Origin: VSJD01 sp964617825
GTDB lineage: Bacteria; Verrucomicrobiota; Kiritimatiellia; JAAZAB01
Direction: 5' to 3'
DNA length: 64,000 nt
NCBI GenBank assembly: GCA_964617825.1
Contig: CAZTWL010000008.1
Coordinates: forward strand, 1 to 64,000
Shown: positions 43,709 to 52,644 of the stretch, in pieces
Layout of the letters: every line of letters begins with the position of its first letter
Position numbering within the stretch: position 1 is the first letter of the stretch
Translations under genes and position numbers: made by a program
Notes under the pieces: generated by a model
What the model was told of the DNA's origin: nothing
Databases searched by the model: none
The model's input: the letters and a program-made list of their open reading frames with translations, nothing else

Positions 43709-44926
43709 TTACCGTGGGTTATCAACGGGGCGGGGCGCCGGTGGCAAATACCGGACAATCAGCGCGATCAGCGGGATCAGCAGGAAGTAACAAGCCGCGG
43801 CGGTGAAAAAAACCGCCCGCAGGCCGAATATGCAGGCCACCGCGCCGCTGGCCAGCGGCGCAACCATCCAGCCCAGCGACTTGGCGGTCACGGCCCATCC
43901 AAAAATAAATCCGCGCGATGCCGCCGGCGTAGTTTTGGCCAGCCAGATTTGAAGCACCGGATCCAACCCGCCCGCGCAAAAAGCGGAGCCCAATCGTCCC
44001 AGGAAAAGCTGGGCAAACCCGTGGGACAACCCTATGACAATCACCATCAGACCCGTGCCGAAGGCCGCGATCTTGCCGATACGCGGCGGCGCGACCCGGT
44101 CGGCAATGCGCCCGATAATGGGGCCGGCGAGAAACCCGGCAATGCCGCCCGTCGCCTGAAGCGATCCGGCCCAGAACGCGGCGCCTTTCAGGGAGCCGTG
44201 AATTTCCTGGACCAGCAACGGGTACCAGGCGCTGGTGAATAGCAGCACAAATCCCATGACCATCATCAGCGCCAGGATTGGGATGGCCGGACCGATTTTA
44301 CCCCAGAACACCCTTGCGCGGTCTTCCAGCAAATCGCCGTCTTCTTCGATCGGCCGCACAAATTGCTCGCGCGTCCCCAGCCAGACCAGCAACCCGGACA
44401 CCAGCAGTAAGACACCCGAACATAGAAACGCCATGCGGTAGCCGAACCATTCGGCGAACACTCCGCCAAAGAACGCGCCGCACATACTGCCGGAAAAGAC
44501 CGCGGCGCTGAGCGTGCCCAGGACTATGCCGCTGCGATGCGACGGACTTTGCACGGAGACAAACGTCTGCGCGGCCGACACCGTCCCGGTGAGCGTGCCC
44601 TGCAACAGGCGTAAAATAATCAGCGTCTGCACGTTAGGCGCCAGGCCCATCAGGATCAGCACGAGCATGCCGCCGAAATTGGCCCGCAACATCATGATCC
44701 GTCGTCCGTACCGGTCGCCCAGGGCGCCCCAAATGGGCGAAGCCACGGCTAAGGTCAGCGACGCCGCCGCCGTGAACAGCGCCACCCACATTTTCAACGC
44801 GTTCGGCTCCGTGATGCCTAATTGCTGGATGTAATACGGCGCGAACGGCATGGCGAACGCAAAGCCCATCATCGAGAAGAACTGGGAGAGCGCCACCACC
44901 ACGAAATTTCGTTTCCACTCAATCAT
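43709..44926 (-). CDS. MFS transporter
   Basis: 405 residues with 12 predicted membrane helices. The loop between helices 2 and 3 carries GALGDRYGRRIMML, the major facilitator signature, and the repeat GRIADRVAPPRIGK occurs in the second half. It is likely a drug- or sugar-type antiporter; substrate cannot be told. Its ATG overlaps the end of a GDSL-hydrolase relic. Confidence 0.85.
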   Translation of the reverse strand: MIEWKRNFVVVALSQFFSMMGFAFAMPFAPYYIQQLGITEPNALKMWVALFTAAASLTLAVASPIWGALGDRYGRRIMMLRANFGGMLVLILMGLAPNVQTLIILRLLQGTLTGTVSAAQTFVSVQSPSHRSGIVLGTLSAAVFSGSMCGAFFGGVFAEWFGYRMAFLCSGVLLLVSGLLVWLGTREQFVRPIEEDGDLLEDRARVFWGKIGPAIPILALMMVMGFVLLFTSAWYPLLVQEIHGSLKGAAFWAGSLQATGGIAGFLAGPIIGRIADRVAPPRIGKIAAFGTGLMVIVIGLSHGFAQLFLGRLGSAFCAGGLDPVLQIWLAKTTPAASRGFIFGWAVTAKSLGWMVAPLASGAVACIFGLRAVFFTAAACYFLLIPLIALIVRYLPPAPRPVDNPR

Positions 44927-45080
44927 GGCTTACCTCATCCCACTTCGACCACATGGCGCCTTGGCCACTGTTGATGACTGTTGCCAGTCCTGGGTATCGC
45001 TCATTCAACGCCTTCTGCAGTTGGCCCACCCATGCGCCGCCAGCGGTAAGACTCGTCTTGTCCTTGCCGCGTTTCATAAA
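44919..45080 (-). pseudogene. GDSL/SGNH hydrolase fragment
   Basis: A frame reading GGAWVGQLQKALNERYPG and TVINSGQGAMWSKW matches the early part of SGNH hydrolases. The GDS block before it and the entire rest after it are missing. It overlaps the MFS start by eight bases. The remaining stretch up to 45,322 shows nothing I can identify. Confidence 0.45.
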
Positions 45081-45322
45081 AGTTCTTATATCACAATCGC
45101 ACCAAATATGCCGCAAAATAACCCCCCCTTTTTTTTCCCTACTTCTTTGCCCCCTTCCACGCCCTCTTAATTGAACGAGCAGCCTGTCACTGCTACCCCA
45201 GTCCTTCCGCCACGCAGATCATGTGCCGGTCCGCCGATTCAGCACCATATTTTCTCACTTTTATCACTTGGCACCTGAACACTATCACGCTATGTGGTCC
45301 TCATAAATTCAAAAGCCATACT

Positions 45323-45571
45323 ATGTTAAAAAATAAACCAAGTAACGGAGCCATAATCATACGCCTGCACAACGATATCGGACAACTGACCAGGCTACTA
45401 GGTCAACTGGAGTATCAACAAGCAGGTGACACAATATTTCAACAAAAAATAGATAAACTGAAAGATCAGATACATCAAAATATCATAAAACGGAAACAAC
45501 GATTAAAAACCGAAATTGAAAAAATTGATCCTGATAAATTAAGAAAACTATTAATGGATCTGATGATTTAA
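45323..45571 (+). CDS. Small coiled-coil protein
   Basis: 82 residues starting at the ATG at 45,323. Almost wholly a charged heptad-rich helix (IDKLKDQIHQNIIKRKQRLKTEIEKI). No family recognised. Lies 50 bases before the next plus-strand gene. Confidence 0.45.
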   Translation: MLKNKPSNGAIIIRLHNDIGQLTRLLGQLEYQQAGDTIFQQKIDKLKDQIHQNIIKRKQRLKTEIEKIDPDKLRKLLMDLMI

Positions 45572-45621
45572 AGAAAACAATTTGCTTCCAGCCAAAACCA
45601 ATAATTAAGCAGGAGGTCTCC

Positions 45622-46128
45622 ATGGAAAAGGTCATTATCAGTAAGGAAAATATAGAGAAAGCATTGTTAGATGGAGCCAAAACAATGACGGAATTGTATC
45701 GGGCATTAGGTGGAAAGTCCAAAGCATCTGGGTCATTTAGTAAGCAGATTCGGGAAACTTTGCCAAATGTTGACAGCAGGTTTAAGGAAAATCAGGGGGT
45801 AAAACCTGCTGTCCAACCTGTTCATAAAATAAAATCAACATCAACCAGACTCAATCCATTTAGACCCGATTCTGCTTATGCCCTTGTGTGGGATTGCTTA
45901 TACAAAACTCGTGAAAAAGGGATAAGTCGGGAGGCTTTGTTAAAAAAAGTAATGGAATTGAGCAAAATGCCAGAAAATAACTGCCGATTTAATATTTCGG
46001 TGGTTACCAGCCCAAAAGAAGATGGAACTGCCCATAGGTCTGCTAAAAGAGCATCTGATATATACTGGGTTGAAAGGCAGAATGATTGGCTCAATTTGCA
46101 CCTACGAGATAGAGCCACTAATGCGTAG
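45622..46128 (+). CDS. Putative DNA-binding regulatory protein
   Basis: 168 residues. The N-terminus (NIEKALLDGAKTMTELYRALGG) and the middle (YALVWDCLYKTREKGISREALLKKV) both resemble winged-helix segments; the C-terminus reads like a wing (DIYWVERQNDWLNLHL). AGGAGG precedes the ATG. Function inferred from fold only. The 440 bases after it are A/T-rich and empty. Confidence 0.5.
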   Translation: MEKVIISKENIEKALLDGAKTMTELYRALGGKSKASGSFSKQIRETLPNVDSRFKENQGVKPAVQPVHKIKSTSTRLNPFRPDSAYALVWDCLYKTREKGISREALLKKVMELSKMPENNCRFNISVVTSPKEDGTAHRSAKRASDIYWVERQNDWLNLHLRDRATNA

Positions 46129-46572
46129 GATAGTTCTCTGGAATTCAACAGCACATTTTCGTTTGTGAAACAGCCATAGGAAAAATGGGGCACCTATTTA
46201 GATTTGTAACAAAACAAAAGGCGCCTCCTTGTTGAAACCAATTTAGCCCCAGTTTATTAGGTTTATATTAATGACACAGGGCATGAAGTAGAGATTTACG
46301 AGCCATTTTTTTGCCAGGAATTTATATTGATAATGTCTGTTTTTGCCCTTTCATGTTGTTGTTTTGGAAAAATATTTTGGAATTGTTATACGAAACAAAA
46401 TGATAAACCACCCCACTAAATGGTGCCTAACAGGATGACAGTATTTCATGAAGACAAATGGAATCAGCACCAAGAAATCAGAAAAGAATATTACTGCCCT
46501 TCCTTTTGCTGAATTGCTTAAAGGCAAAAAAGCGGTTGGCTGAAAAATATTGCCGGCAAGAGCCAAAAATAA

Positions 46573-46764
46573 TCAGCCTGCTGTGTCCTGTGGTTTAATA
46601 ATGTCAGAAGGCTTGGCGCGTTTCCGTTTGTCGCTAAACCAACCCATGAGGCCACTGACGATGCCGCTCAAGCCGATGGCCGCCACGCCAAGTCTGACCT
46701 GCCAAGGCGGGTAGCCAACAGTCTCCAAACAGATCTTCGCTGCCTCAATGATTGCATTGGTCAT
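46573..46764 (-). CDS. Holin-like small membrane protein of a prophage relic
   Basis: 63 residues from the ATG at 46,764 (AGGAGGTG upstream). One hydrophobic helix (VRLGVAAIGLSGIVSGLMGW) then a Lys/Arg-rich tail. It directly follows a frameshifted relic of the DUF1353-like phage gene, so it probably derives from the lysis cassette of a second prophage. Confidence 0.5.
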   Translation of the reverse strand: MTNAIIEAAKICLETVGYPPWQVRLGVAAIGLSGIVSGLMGWFSDKRKRAKPSDIIKPQDTAG

Positions 46765-46765
46765 C

Positions 46766-46975
46766 TCAACGCACCTCCTTTTGTCGTTTATCCGTTTCTG
46801 GGTGATTTTCGAGCCGATGGCGACGCCAGCCGTACCAAGTGCCGAGGCGCAGGGCAAACCACCAGAGGCGGGCGCGGATGGGATGGCGAAGTCTATGAGG
46901 GCGGAACAGAACCAATCGTCGGCCCAGCGGCGAACGGTTATGAGTCGCTTCCACTGCCGCGCAGCTTCACGCGGA
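46766..46975 (-). pseudogene. Frameshifted DUF1353-like phage gene relic
   Basis: One frame reads RRWADDWFCSALIDFA, another continues HPIRARLWWFALRLGTWYGW; joined, they parallel WDDNWFHDGLEDFGHPYRADIWWFGLRLGSWQAW at the end of the first prophage's last gene (312-767). The N-terminal half is missing, replaced by an IS1182-type transposase fragment. Confidence 0.65.
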
Positions 46976-46984
46976 ATTCTTGGA

Positions 46985-47098
46985 GTGGCGACATCGCCGT
47001 TGCGTTCAGAATGAAATACGCCAGATGGTTCTCAGGCAGCCAATCCCGAAGATCTGGCGGAAGTAACTCGACCTTCACAGGGCTAAGGTAATTCGCAT
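46985..47098 (-). mobile_element. IS1182-family transposase N-terminal fragment
   Basis: The minus-strand frame reads VELLPPDLRDWLPENHLAYF, the hallmark opening of IS1182-type transposases. About 38 codons remain, with no start codon in frame and a junction to the phage relic. No terminal repeats identified. Confidence 0.7.
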
Positions 47099-47173
47099 CC
47101 TATAATCAGCTCTGCCCTGATTGGCTGATATCACCGGATGTCCTAAATTGCACATCATAGAAGGAGGCGCATC

Positions 47174-47701
47174 ATGAAAAGAAATCTGAAACGAATCGGG
47201 GGTTGGATTTCGCTTTTGTTCGGAGTGTGCATGATGGTTAGCTGCGATGGCGGCAGTGACGGCCCATCCGGAAACTCCACGGTAACCGGCAATGTGGTTT
47301 CGTCCGATATGGCTGCCCTCAACCTTTCGAGTGTGCCGGCTCAACGCGAATCCAAATGGGCTCAGTTCTCCGGGGCCCTGTCGGATCTGCTCATCCCTTC
47401 TGCCACGGCGGCCACGACAAACCAGGCCACCGGCGGACCCGGAGGCATTCTGGTAGCCCTTGCCGGACCGACTGACCGCGACACGGTCACAGCAGACGAC
47501 GGCACTTTCACGATCAGCGATCTTCCTGCCGGCGCGTATCAGCTCACATTTTCTTTAAACGGACAGGAAGTAACGTATCGGGGAAATAGCGGACAAATTG
47601 CGACTATCTCGGTCGGCACCAACGAGACCGCCCAACTCATCAACATCCGGATCAATGGTGGCCATATCAACATTGGAAACGTCAGGATCATCCAAAACTA
47701 A
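47174..47701 (+). CDS. Lipoprotein with carboxypeptidase-regulatory-like domain
   Basis: 175 residues. A lipoprotein signal peptide ends in a lipobox-like MVSCDG. After a Ser/Ala-rich linker, residues about 95-170 form a beta-sandwich (GGILVALAGPTDRDTVTADDGTFTISDLPAGAYQLTFSLNG) like regulatory-domain repeats of surface proteins. AGGAGG precedes the ATG. Probably a membrane-anchored surface protein, cotranscribed with the next gene. Confidence 0.7.
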   Translation: MKRNLKRIGGWISLLFGVCMMVSCDGGSDGPSGNSTVTGNVVSSDMAALNLSSVPAQRESKWAQFSGALSDLLIPSATAATTNQATGGPGGILVALAGPTDRDTVTADDGTFTISDLPAGAYQLTFSLNGQEVTYRGNSGQIATISVGTNETAQLINIRINGGHINIGNVRIIQN

Positions 47702-47745
47702 GAAATGCCAGGTTAATAGCAATGCCGGCAATCCGGAAGGAGATT

Positions 47746-48162
47746 ATGAAAACAGTTTATCCATGGTTTATAGTTATGCTTGCAGTGGTCGCGATGGAAA
47801 CGGGAGGCTGTGTGCTCTTTGTAGCTGGTGCCGCCGCTGGAGCGGGCATCGGTACGGTTGCCTACGTCGACAACGAACTGCGCGTTTCGCGCGACGTCAG
47901 TGTCGATCGCGCCTGGGACGCGGCGCAGGCGGCAATGAAGGACCTGCAGATCACGGTCATTCCGGCTGAAACGCACAAGGATCAGCTGGGCGGCGTGATG
48001 CAAGGCCGCGACGCCAAAGACCGGCAAGTGCGGATCGAGGTTACCCGCCAGTCCGATACAGTCACGAAGATTGGCGTGCGGGTGGGCACGTTTGCCTCGT
48101 CGAACAACCAGGAGGCCGCCCAGCAGATCTACGACACGATGAACAAGCACCTGAAACCGTAA
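47746..48162 (+). CDS. DUF3568-family lipoprotein
   Basis: 138 residues from the ATG at 47,746 (GAAGGAGA upstream). A lipoprotein-type signal ending in TGGCVLF, then AGAGIGTVAYV and a small alpha/beta domain (SVDRAWDAAQAAMKDLQITV...KIGVRVGTF) typical of DUF3568. The family is exported, of unknown function, and common in Gram-negative bacteria. Confidence 0.75.
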   Translation: MKTVYPWFIVMLAVVAMETGGCVLFVAGAAAGAGIGTVAYVDNELRVSRDVSVDRAWDAAQAAMKDLQITVIPAETHKDQLGGVMQGRDAKDRQVRIEVTRQSDTVTKIGVRVGTFASSNNQEAAQQIYDTMNKHLKP

Positions 48163-48455
48163 TACCCCTCGAAATGGAGCAGAATCAATTGAAATTGAAG
48201 GGCATGTTCGCCGGATAATCCCACAAATGTGCGATATCGAAGAAACGATTCGATCTCTTCAATACTAAACGGATTTTCCTGACGATGTGGTGGATGCCCA
48301 ATAACGCGGATCGTCGTTCCAGTCTGGCTGCCTTGTTCGGCCTCGTAGTGGAAGATTTTTGGACATGGTTTACGGGTTGCCTCTATTGTGCTCCAAGGTT
48401 CATTGATTTCAACCTTGTGGGCTTTTCCGCCAGCGGCAACCGTATCGATCTGCAA
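48129..48455 (-). pseudogene. Fragment of a GHKL ATPase-like gene
   Basis: The frame contains GTTIRVIGHPPHRQENPFSI and ESFLRYRTFVG, resembling the region after the ATP site in large GHKL ATPases. No ATP-binding motifs and no plausible C-terminus remain. It overlaps the end of the DUF3568 gene on the opposite strand, as expected for decaying DNA. Confidence 0.4.
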
Positions 48456-48523
48456 TTATCCGGAATGATAGGCCAGTTTTGATCCTAATCCTTTCCAGGA
48501 AAACTCATCGCCTTTCATGCCGA

Positions 48524-48838
48524 CTAACCCTTCAGCAAAGCACTCTTAAAAAACCACTTTGGGTGCATCCTTGGGAAAAACTCCATCAATAAATAACGAA
48601 CCTGATTTATCTGGTTATATTTACAGTTTTCCATCAGAGCCAAAAAAAATATAAGTGCGCCACCGTCTGTCAGACCAACCTCTCCCTGTTTTACTGCCCA
48701 TCGTTGACATTCTTGTAAATATCTTGCTGCTTCCATTACCCGATCTTCCTTGATCAGGATATCTGCAGCATCCTCCAGATAAAACATGGAAGGGAAATTG
48801 CCCAACGCCTCATGAGCTACGACATACTTTTGGGACAA
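48524..48838 (-). CDS. Hypothetical protein, 104 aa
   Basis: 104 residues, helical (YLEDAADILIKEDRVMEAARYLQECQRWAVKQG resembles TPR-like helices). No family assigned and no good ribosome site. May be a remnant. Confidence 0.4.
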   Translation of the reverse strand: MSQKYVVAHEALGNFPSMFYLEDAADILIKEDRVMEAARYLQECQRWAVKQGEVGLTDGGALIFFLALMENCKYNQINQVRYLLMEFFPRMHPKWFFKSALLKG

Positions 48839-48864
48839 TCAATATTGATAAACTTGGTCTTTGC

Positions 48865-48981
48865 TTGTCGCCCTATTTCATTCAAAGCAGGCTACGCCAC
48901 GCTGATTTGGAGACAACAATAAAAATATACGTTCAAAACAATCCGTTACTAGCCAAACGGAATCATATTGCCAACGTTCAA
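48865..48981 (+). pseudogene. Tyrosine integrase C-terminal remnant
   Basis: The frame reads IQSRLRHADLETTIKIYVQNN, the last His/Tyr block of tyrosine recombinases. All of the earlier catalytic residues are missing. Downstream sequence to 49,182 is open but unrecognised. With the phage relics nearby it marks a dead element. Confidence 0.6.
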
Positions 48982-49589
48982 TGTGCCAGGGAACGAATTA
49001 ATAATAGTCAGTCGACTGGAGCAGAAGAAAAGGTTGTTGATTGCAGACCAACTGATATTTCCCTGCCTGAATTAGAAGCAGTTAAGGCTTTGCGTCCTTA
49101 CGGAATATCAGCCAAAGCATTAAAAACATACGGAGACACCACAGGAATGACCTGCTCCCATTTACTGGTCCAGACTGGATGAGAGTGTCCCTGTTGGTAC
49201 AGATAGAATAATTGCCTGTTGTTCGTCCACTGTCCTCCTCATCCCCATATGGGGATGGCGCGCCGTCTTCGCTGGAGATCTGGCGTAATCAGCCGATCCA
49301 CCTCCCGGATCTTCGGCAGGATTGCGAAGCACTGCTTCGAAATGCCGATTCCGGCCGATGAACTGCCCCTATTTGCCTGCAACGTCTGGGGGTATGTCTG
49401 GCAATTAAGGGCCGCGCGCATAGGCGGCGTGAACACGCTGGATGCATGCTTCGGGCCAAGCAGAGCACGCGCTGCCAGGTCGCAGGCCCGTCCTCCGTAA
49501 ACCACCGCATCAAGGAGTCCGATAGGAATATCGATCAGAAAACGTTGGATTATAACCATGACAAGGCATACAATCCTTTAAAAAATGAC

Positions 49590-49760
49590 ATTGATAGAGG
49601 AAACGCATCAATTGCTGATGTTAGGATCCTGTTAGAGCGTAGAAATTATGCCGGCGGCAAATCTTATCCTTTCATTGACGCGACCGGCGAAGCCTCCATG
49701 TTCGAAATTGCGGACAATGATTACTGGGAATACTACCCCATGAATCCCTCAACTATTTGA
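49590..49760 (+). pseudogene. Possible C-terminal remnant of an unidentified gene
   Basis: A frame ending at 49,760 reads ASIADVRILLERRNYAGGKSYPF and FEIADNDYWEYY, which is protein-like, but no start or family is clear. The rest of 49,183-49,778 contains no credible gene. Confidence 0.3.
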
Positions 49761-49778
49761 CTGGGCAGGAAGGAAGTC

Positions 49779-50798
49779 ATGAACCAGACCCGCATCAAAA
49801 TCGGCCAGATCGGCATCGGCCACAACCACGGTTCCGAGAAGATGAACACGCTGCGCCGTCTCTCTGACCTCTTCGAAGTGGTCGGCGTGGTGGAGGGGGA
49901 TCCAGAGTGGTGGAAGAAACGCGGGGATCTGGCCGCTTACCGCGGTCTTCCGTGGATGACCGAGGAGGAACTCTTCCGGGTCCCCGGCCTCCAGGCGGTG
50001 GCGGTGGAGACCGACGGCTTCGACCTGGTCCCGACGGCGCGGCGCTGCGTGGAGCACGGTCTCCACATTCACATGGACAAGCCCGGCGGAGAGGCCATCG
50101 GCCCTTTCCGCGAACTACTCGACGAGTGCAAGAAGCGGAATCTCTGCATCCAGCTCGGCTACATGTACCGCAACAACCCGGCGATCTGTTTCTGCCGCGA
50201 GGCGGTGCACCGGGGGTGGATCGGCGATATTTTCGAGATCCACGCGGTGATGAGCCGCTACGACGGCCAGGATGAGAACTACCGCGGGTGGCTGGCCAGT
50301 TTCAAGGGCGGCGCGATGTACATATTCGCCGGGCACCTGATTGACATCGTGATTTCGATGATGGGCCGCCCCGACCGGGTGACACCATTTCTGCGCCGGA
50401 CCCGCGACGACGGGCTGGTGGACAACGGGCTGGCGGTGATGGAGTATCCGCGCTGTACCACAACGGTCCGGGTCAGCGTGGCCGAGGTGGACGGCATGAA
50501 GCACCGGCGGCTGATTGTCTGCGGGACGAAGGGCACCACCGAGATCTGTCCGCTCGAACACCCCGCCGATCGCTATGCGTGCGATCCCCTGCACGTGCGG
50601 CTGACGCTGCTTGAAGCGTGCGGCGGCTTTCCGGCGGGAACCCGCCTCGTCGATGTCGGCGTCATGCCGGGGCGGTACACCGAACAGTTGCGGGAGTTCG
50701 CCAGGGTCGTCCGCGGCGAGATCGCCAACCCGTACCCGATCGAGCACGAATTCCTGGTCCAGGAGGCGCTGCTCGCCGCCTCCGGATATCAACAATAG
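49779..50798 (+). CDS. Gfo/Idh/MocA-family oxidoreductase
   Basis: 339 residues. Rossmann N-terminus IGQIGIGHNHGSEKM, the conserved HMDKPGG (Lys of the EKP-type motif, about 90), and a C-terminal alpha/beta domain (GGAMYIFAGHLIDIVISMMG). Uses NAD(P) to oxidise or reduce a sugar or cyclitol. GGAAGG precedes the ATG. First gene of a five-gene oxidoreductase operon. Confidence 0.85.
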   Translation: MNQTRIKIGQIGIGHNHGSEKMNTLRRLSDLFEVVGVVEGDPEWWKKRGDLAAYRGLPWMTEEELFRVPGLQAVAVETDGFDLVPTARRCVEHGLHIHMDKPGGEAIGPFRELLDECKKRNLCIQLGYMYRNNPAICFCREAVHRGWIGDIFEIHAVMSRYDGQDENYRGWLASFKGGAMYIFAGHLIDIVISMMGRPDRVTPFLRRTRDDGLVDNGLAVMEYPRCTTTVRVSVAEVDGMKHRRLIVCGTKGTTEICPLEHPADRYACDPLHVRLTLLEACGGFPAGTRLVDVGVMPGRYTEQLREFARVVRGEIANPYPIEHEFLVQEALLAASGYQQ

Positions 50799-50813
50799 AG
50801 GAGAATCCGCACC

Positions 50814-51590
50814 ATGAAACTGGAAGGACAGGTCGCGATCGTCACCGGTGGCGGCGGCGCGATCGGCGGCGCGATTTGCATTCGCCTCGCCGACGAGGGG
50901 GCGCTGGTCGCCGTCACCGATCGCACGTTGGAGCAGGCGGAAATGGTGGCGAAGCGGATCGAAACGCGCGGCGGCCGCGCCGTCGCCTTCGTCGCCGACG
51001 TGCTTGACACTGCGTCGGTCAAGGCGATGGTCTCCGGCGTGCAGGAGCGTTTCGGTCGGATCGACATTCTGGTCAACAACGCCGGCGGCAGCGCCGCGCT
51101 CCGCAAAGCGCTCACCGAGTTCAAGGACGCCGACGAGGAGATCTGGCAATGGGTGCTCGACCTGAACCTCGGCGGAACCATGCGCTGCACGCGGGCGGTG
51201 CTGCCGGAGATGGTTCGATGCAGTCGCGGGAAGATCGTCAACATCTCCTCCATCGCCGCCGAAGTCGGCATTGCGCAGCGCGCCGACTACTCCGCGGCGA
51301 AGGCGGGGATCATCGGATTCACCCGGGCGCTCGCCATCGAAGTCGGCCGGTACGGTGTCAACGTCAACTGCGTTTCGCCGGGGCTGATTTCGCGCTGGCC
51401 CGCCGGGAAGGAGCCGGAACAGCCCGTGGCGAGCGACGGTACGTACCTCGGACGGCAGGGACGGCCCTCGGAACTTGCCGCGATGGTCGCCTTCCTCGCT
51501 TCAGAGGAGGCGTCGTACATCACCGGAGTCAACTATACCGTGGACGGCGGCCGCGTGCTCGGGCCGAAATCCGAGAGCAGGAAGAAATAA
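50814..51590 (+). CDS. Short-chain dehydrogenase/reductase
   Basis: 258 residues. Classical SDR: cofactor loop TGGGGAIGGAI, NNAGG (about 85), the catalytic Ser (NISSIAAEVG), YSAAK and a C-terminal ITGVNYTVDGG. Start with AGGAGA, 15 bases after the first oxidoreductase. Probably acts on the same sugar pathway. Confidence 0.9.
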   Translation: MKLEGQVAIVTGGGGAIGGAICIRLADEGALVAVTDRTLEQAEMVAKRIETRGGRAVAFVADVLDTASVKAMVSGVQERFGRIDILVNNAGGSAALRKALTEFKDADEEIWQWVLDLNLGGTMRCTRAVLPEMVRCSRGKIVNISSIAAEVGIAQRADYSAAKAGIIGFTRALAIEVGRYGVNVNCVSPGLISRWPAGKEPEQPVASDGTYLGRQGRPSELAAMVAFLASEEASYITGVNYTVDGGRVLGPKSESRKK

Positions 51591-51618
51591 CGGTTCAATC
51601 TCACAGAAGAGGTGCAGC

Positions 51619-52644
51619 ATGAATTCCTCCAGGAAAGTACTGGTTCTCGGCGCATCCGGGGCCATGGGACAGTATCTCCTTCCCCGTCTGGTGGAAATGG
51701 GATACCGGATTGACGGTGTTTCCCTCAATGAGGTGGAAAACCGTCTCCCGCATGTGAACTACATTCAGGCGAACGCCAAGGACAAAACCGTTTACTGCAA
51801 ACTTCTGGAAAACGGTTATGATGGGATCGTTGATTTCCTGACCTACAACACCGGCGAACTCGTCTATTACCTGCCGCTGGCGCTGGATCATACGGATCAT
51901 TACATTTTCCTCTCCAGCTGCCGGGTTTTCGATGACAAGGAACACCCGGTCCGGGAAACGTCTCCGCGGCTGATTGATTCAACCGACGACGAGCTTCTCC
52001 GCAATTCGGATGATTACTGCATCTACAAAGCACGGGGCGAGAATGTTCTGCATGCTCTCCCGCGTCGGAACTGGACGATCGTCCGGCCGGCCACGACCTA
52101 TTCGCTGATGCGCTATCAACTGGTGACGCTGGAAGCGGCGAATACGGTCGGACGCGCATTCGCCGGCAAGAAGGTCGTTCTCCCCGAACAGGCGCGATGC
52201 AAACAGGCGACAATGAGTTGGGCCGGAGACGTCTCCCGGATGCTTGCTGGACTTCTGTTCCATGAAAAAGCCCGGGGCGAAGCATTCAACGTCGCGACGG
52301 CGGAGCACCGCTCCTGGGACGAGATCGCCGCGTACTACAAGGACATATGCGGACTCGAAGCCGTTTGGGTCGACAAGGAGGACTATCTGCGCATTCTTTC
52401 TCCGGACCCGTACAACCGGGGCGTGCGCTGGCAGCTCGAATACGCCAGGCTTTTCACCCGGGTTACAGACAATTACAAAATCCTGGCCACGCTCGGAATG
52501 AAGCAAAGCGAGTTGATTTCCCTTTACGAAGGACTCAAAAAAGAAATTTCCCATTGTCCGAAAGATACCGTCTGGCCGGTCAACACCGCCATGGACGAAT
52601 ATCTCGCATCCATGGAAAAAACAACGAAAAGGAAACGACAATGA
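51619..52644 (+). CDS. NAD-dependent epimerase/dehydratase-like protein
   Basis: 341 residues from the ATG at 51,619. N-terminus VLVLGASGAMGQYLLPRLVEMG is a Rossmann GxxGxxG; a YCIYKARGENVL segment carries the Tyr-x-x-x-Lys. Extended SDR family, sugar epimerase or reductase; substrate unknown. Its stop overlaps the next ATG (ATGA). Confidence 0.8.
   Translation: MNSSRKVLVLGASGAMGQYLLPRLVEMGYRIDGVSLNEVENRLPHVNYIQANAKDKTVYCKLLENGYDGIVDFLTYNTGELVYYLPLALDHTDHYIFLSSCRVFDDKEHPVRETSPRLIDSTDDELLRNSDDYCIYKARGENVLHALPRRNWTIVRPATTYSLMRYQLVTLEAANTVGRAFAGKKVVLPEQARCKQATMSWAGDVSRMLAGLLFHEKARGEAFNVATAEHRSWDEIAAYYKDICGLEAVWVDKEDYLRILSPDPYNRGVRWQLEYARLFTRVTDNYKILATLGMKQSELISLYEGLKKEISHCPKDTVWPVNTAMDEYLASMEKTTKRKRQ

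Noticed and set aside
49239..49559. 106-codon minus-strand ORF before the oxidoreductase operon
   Set aside because: Some protein-like stretches, but no domain, start signal or agreement with neighbours; too weak to list as a gene.
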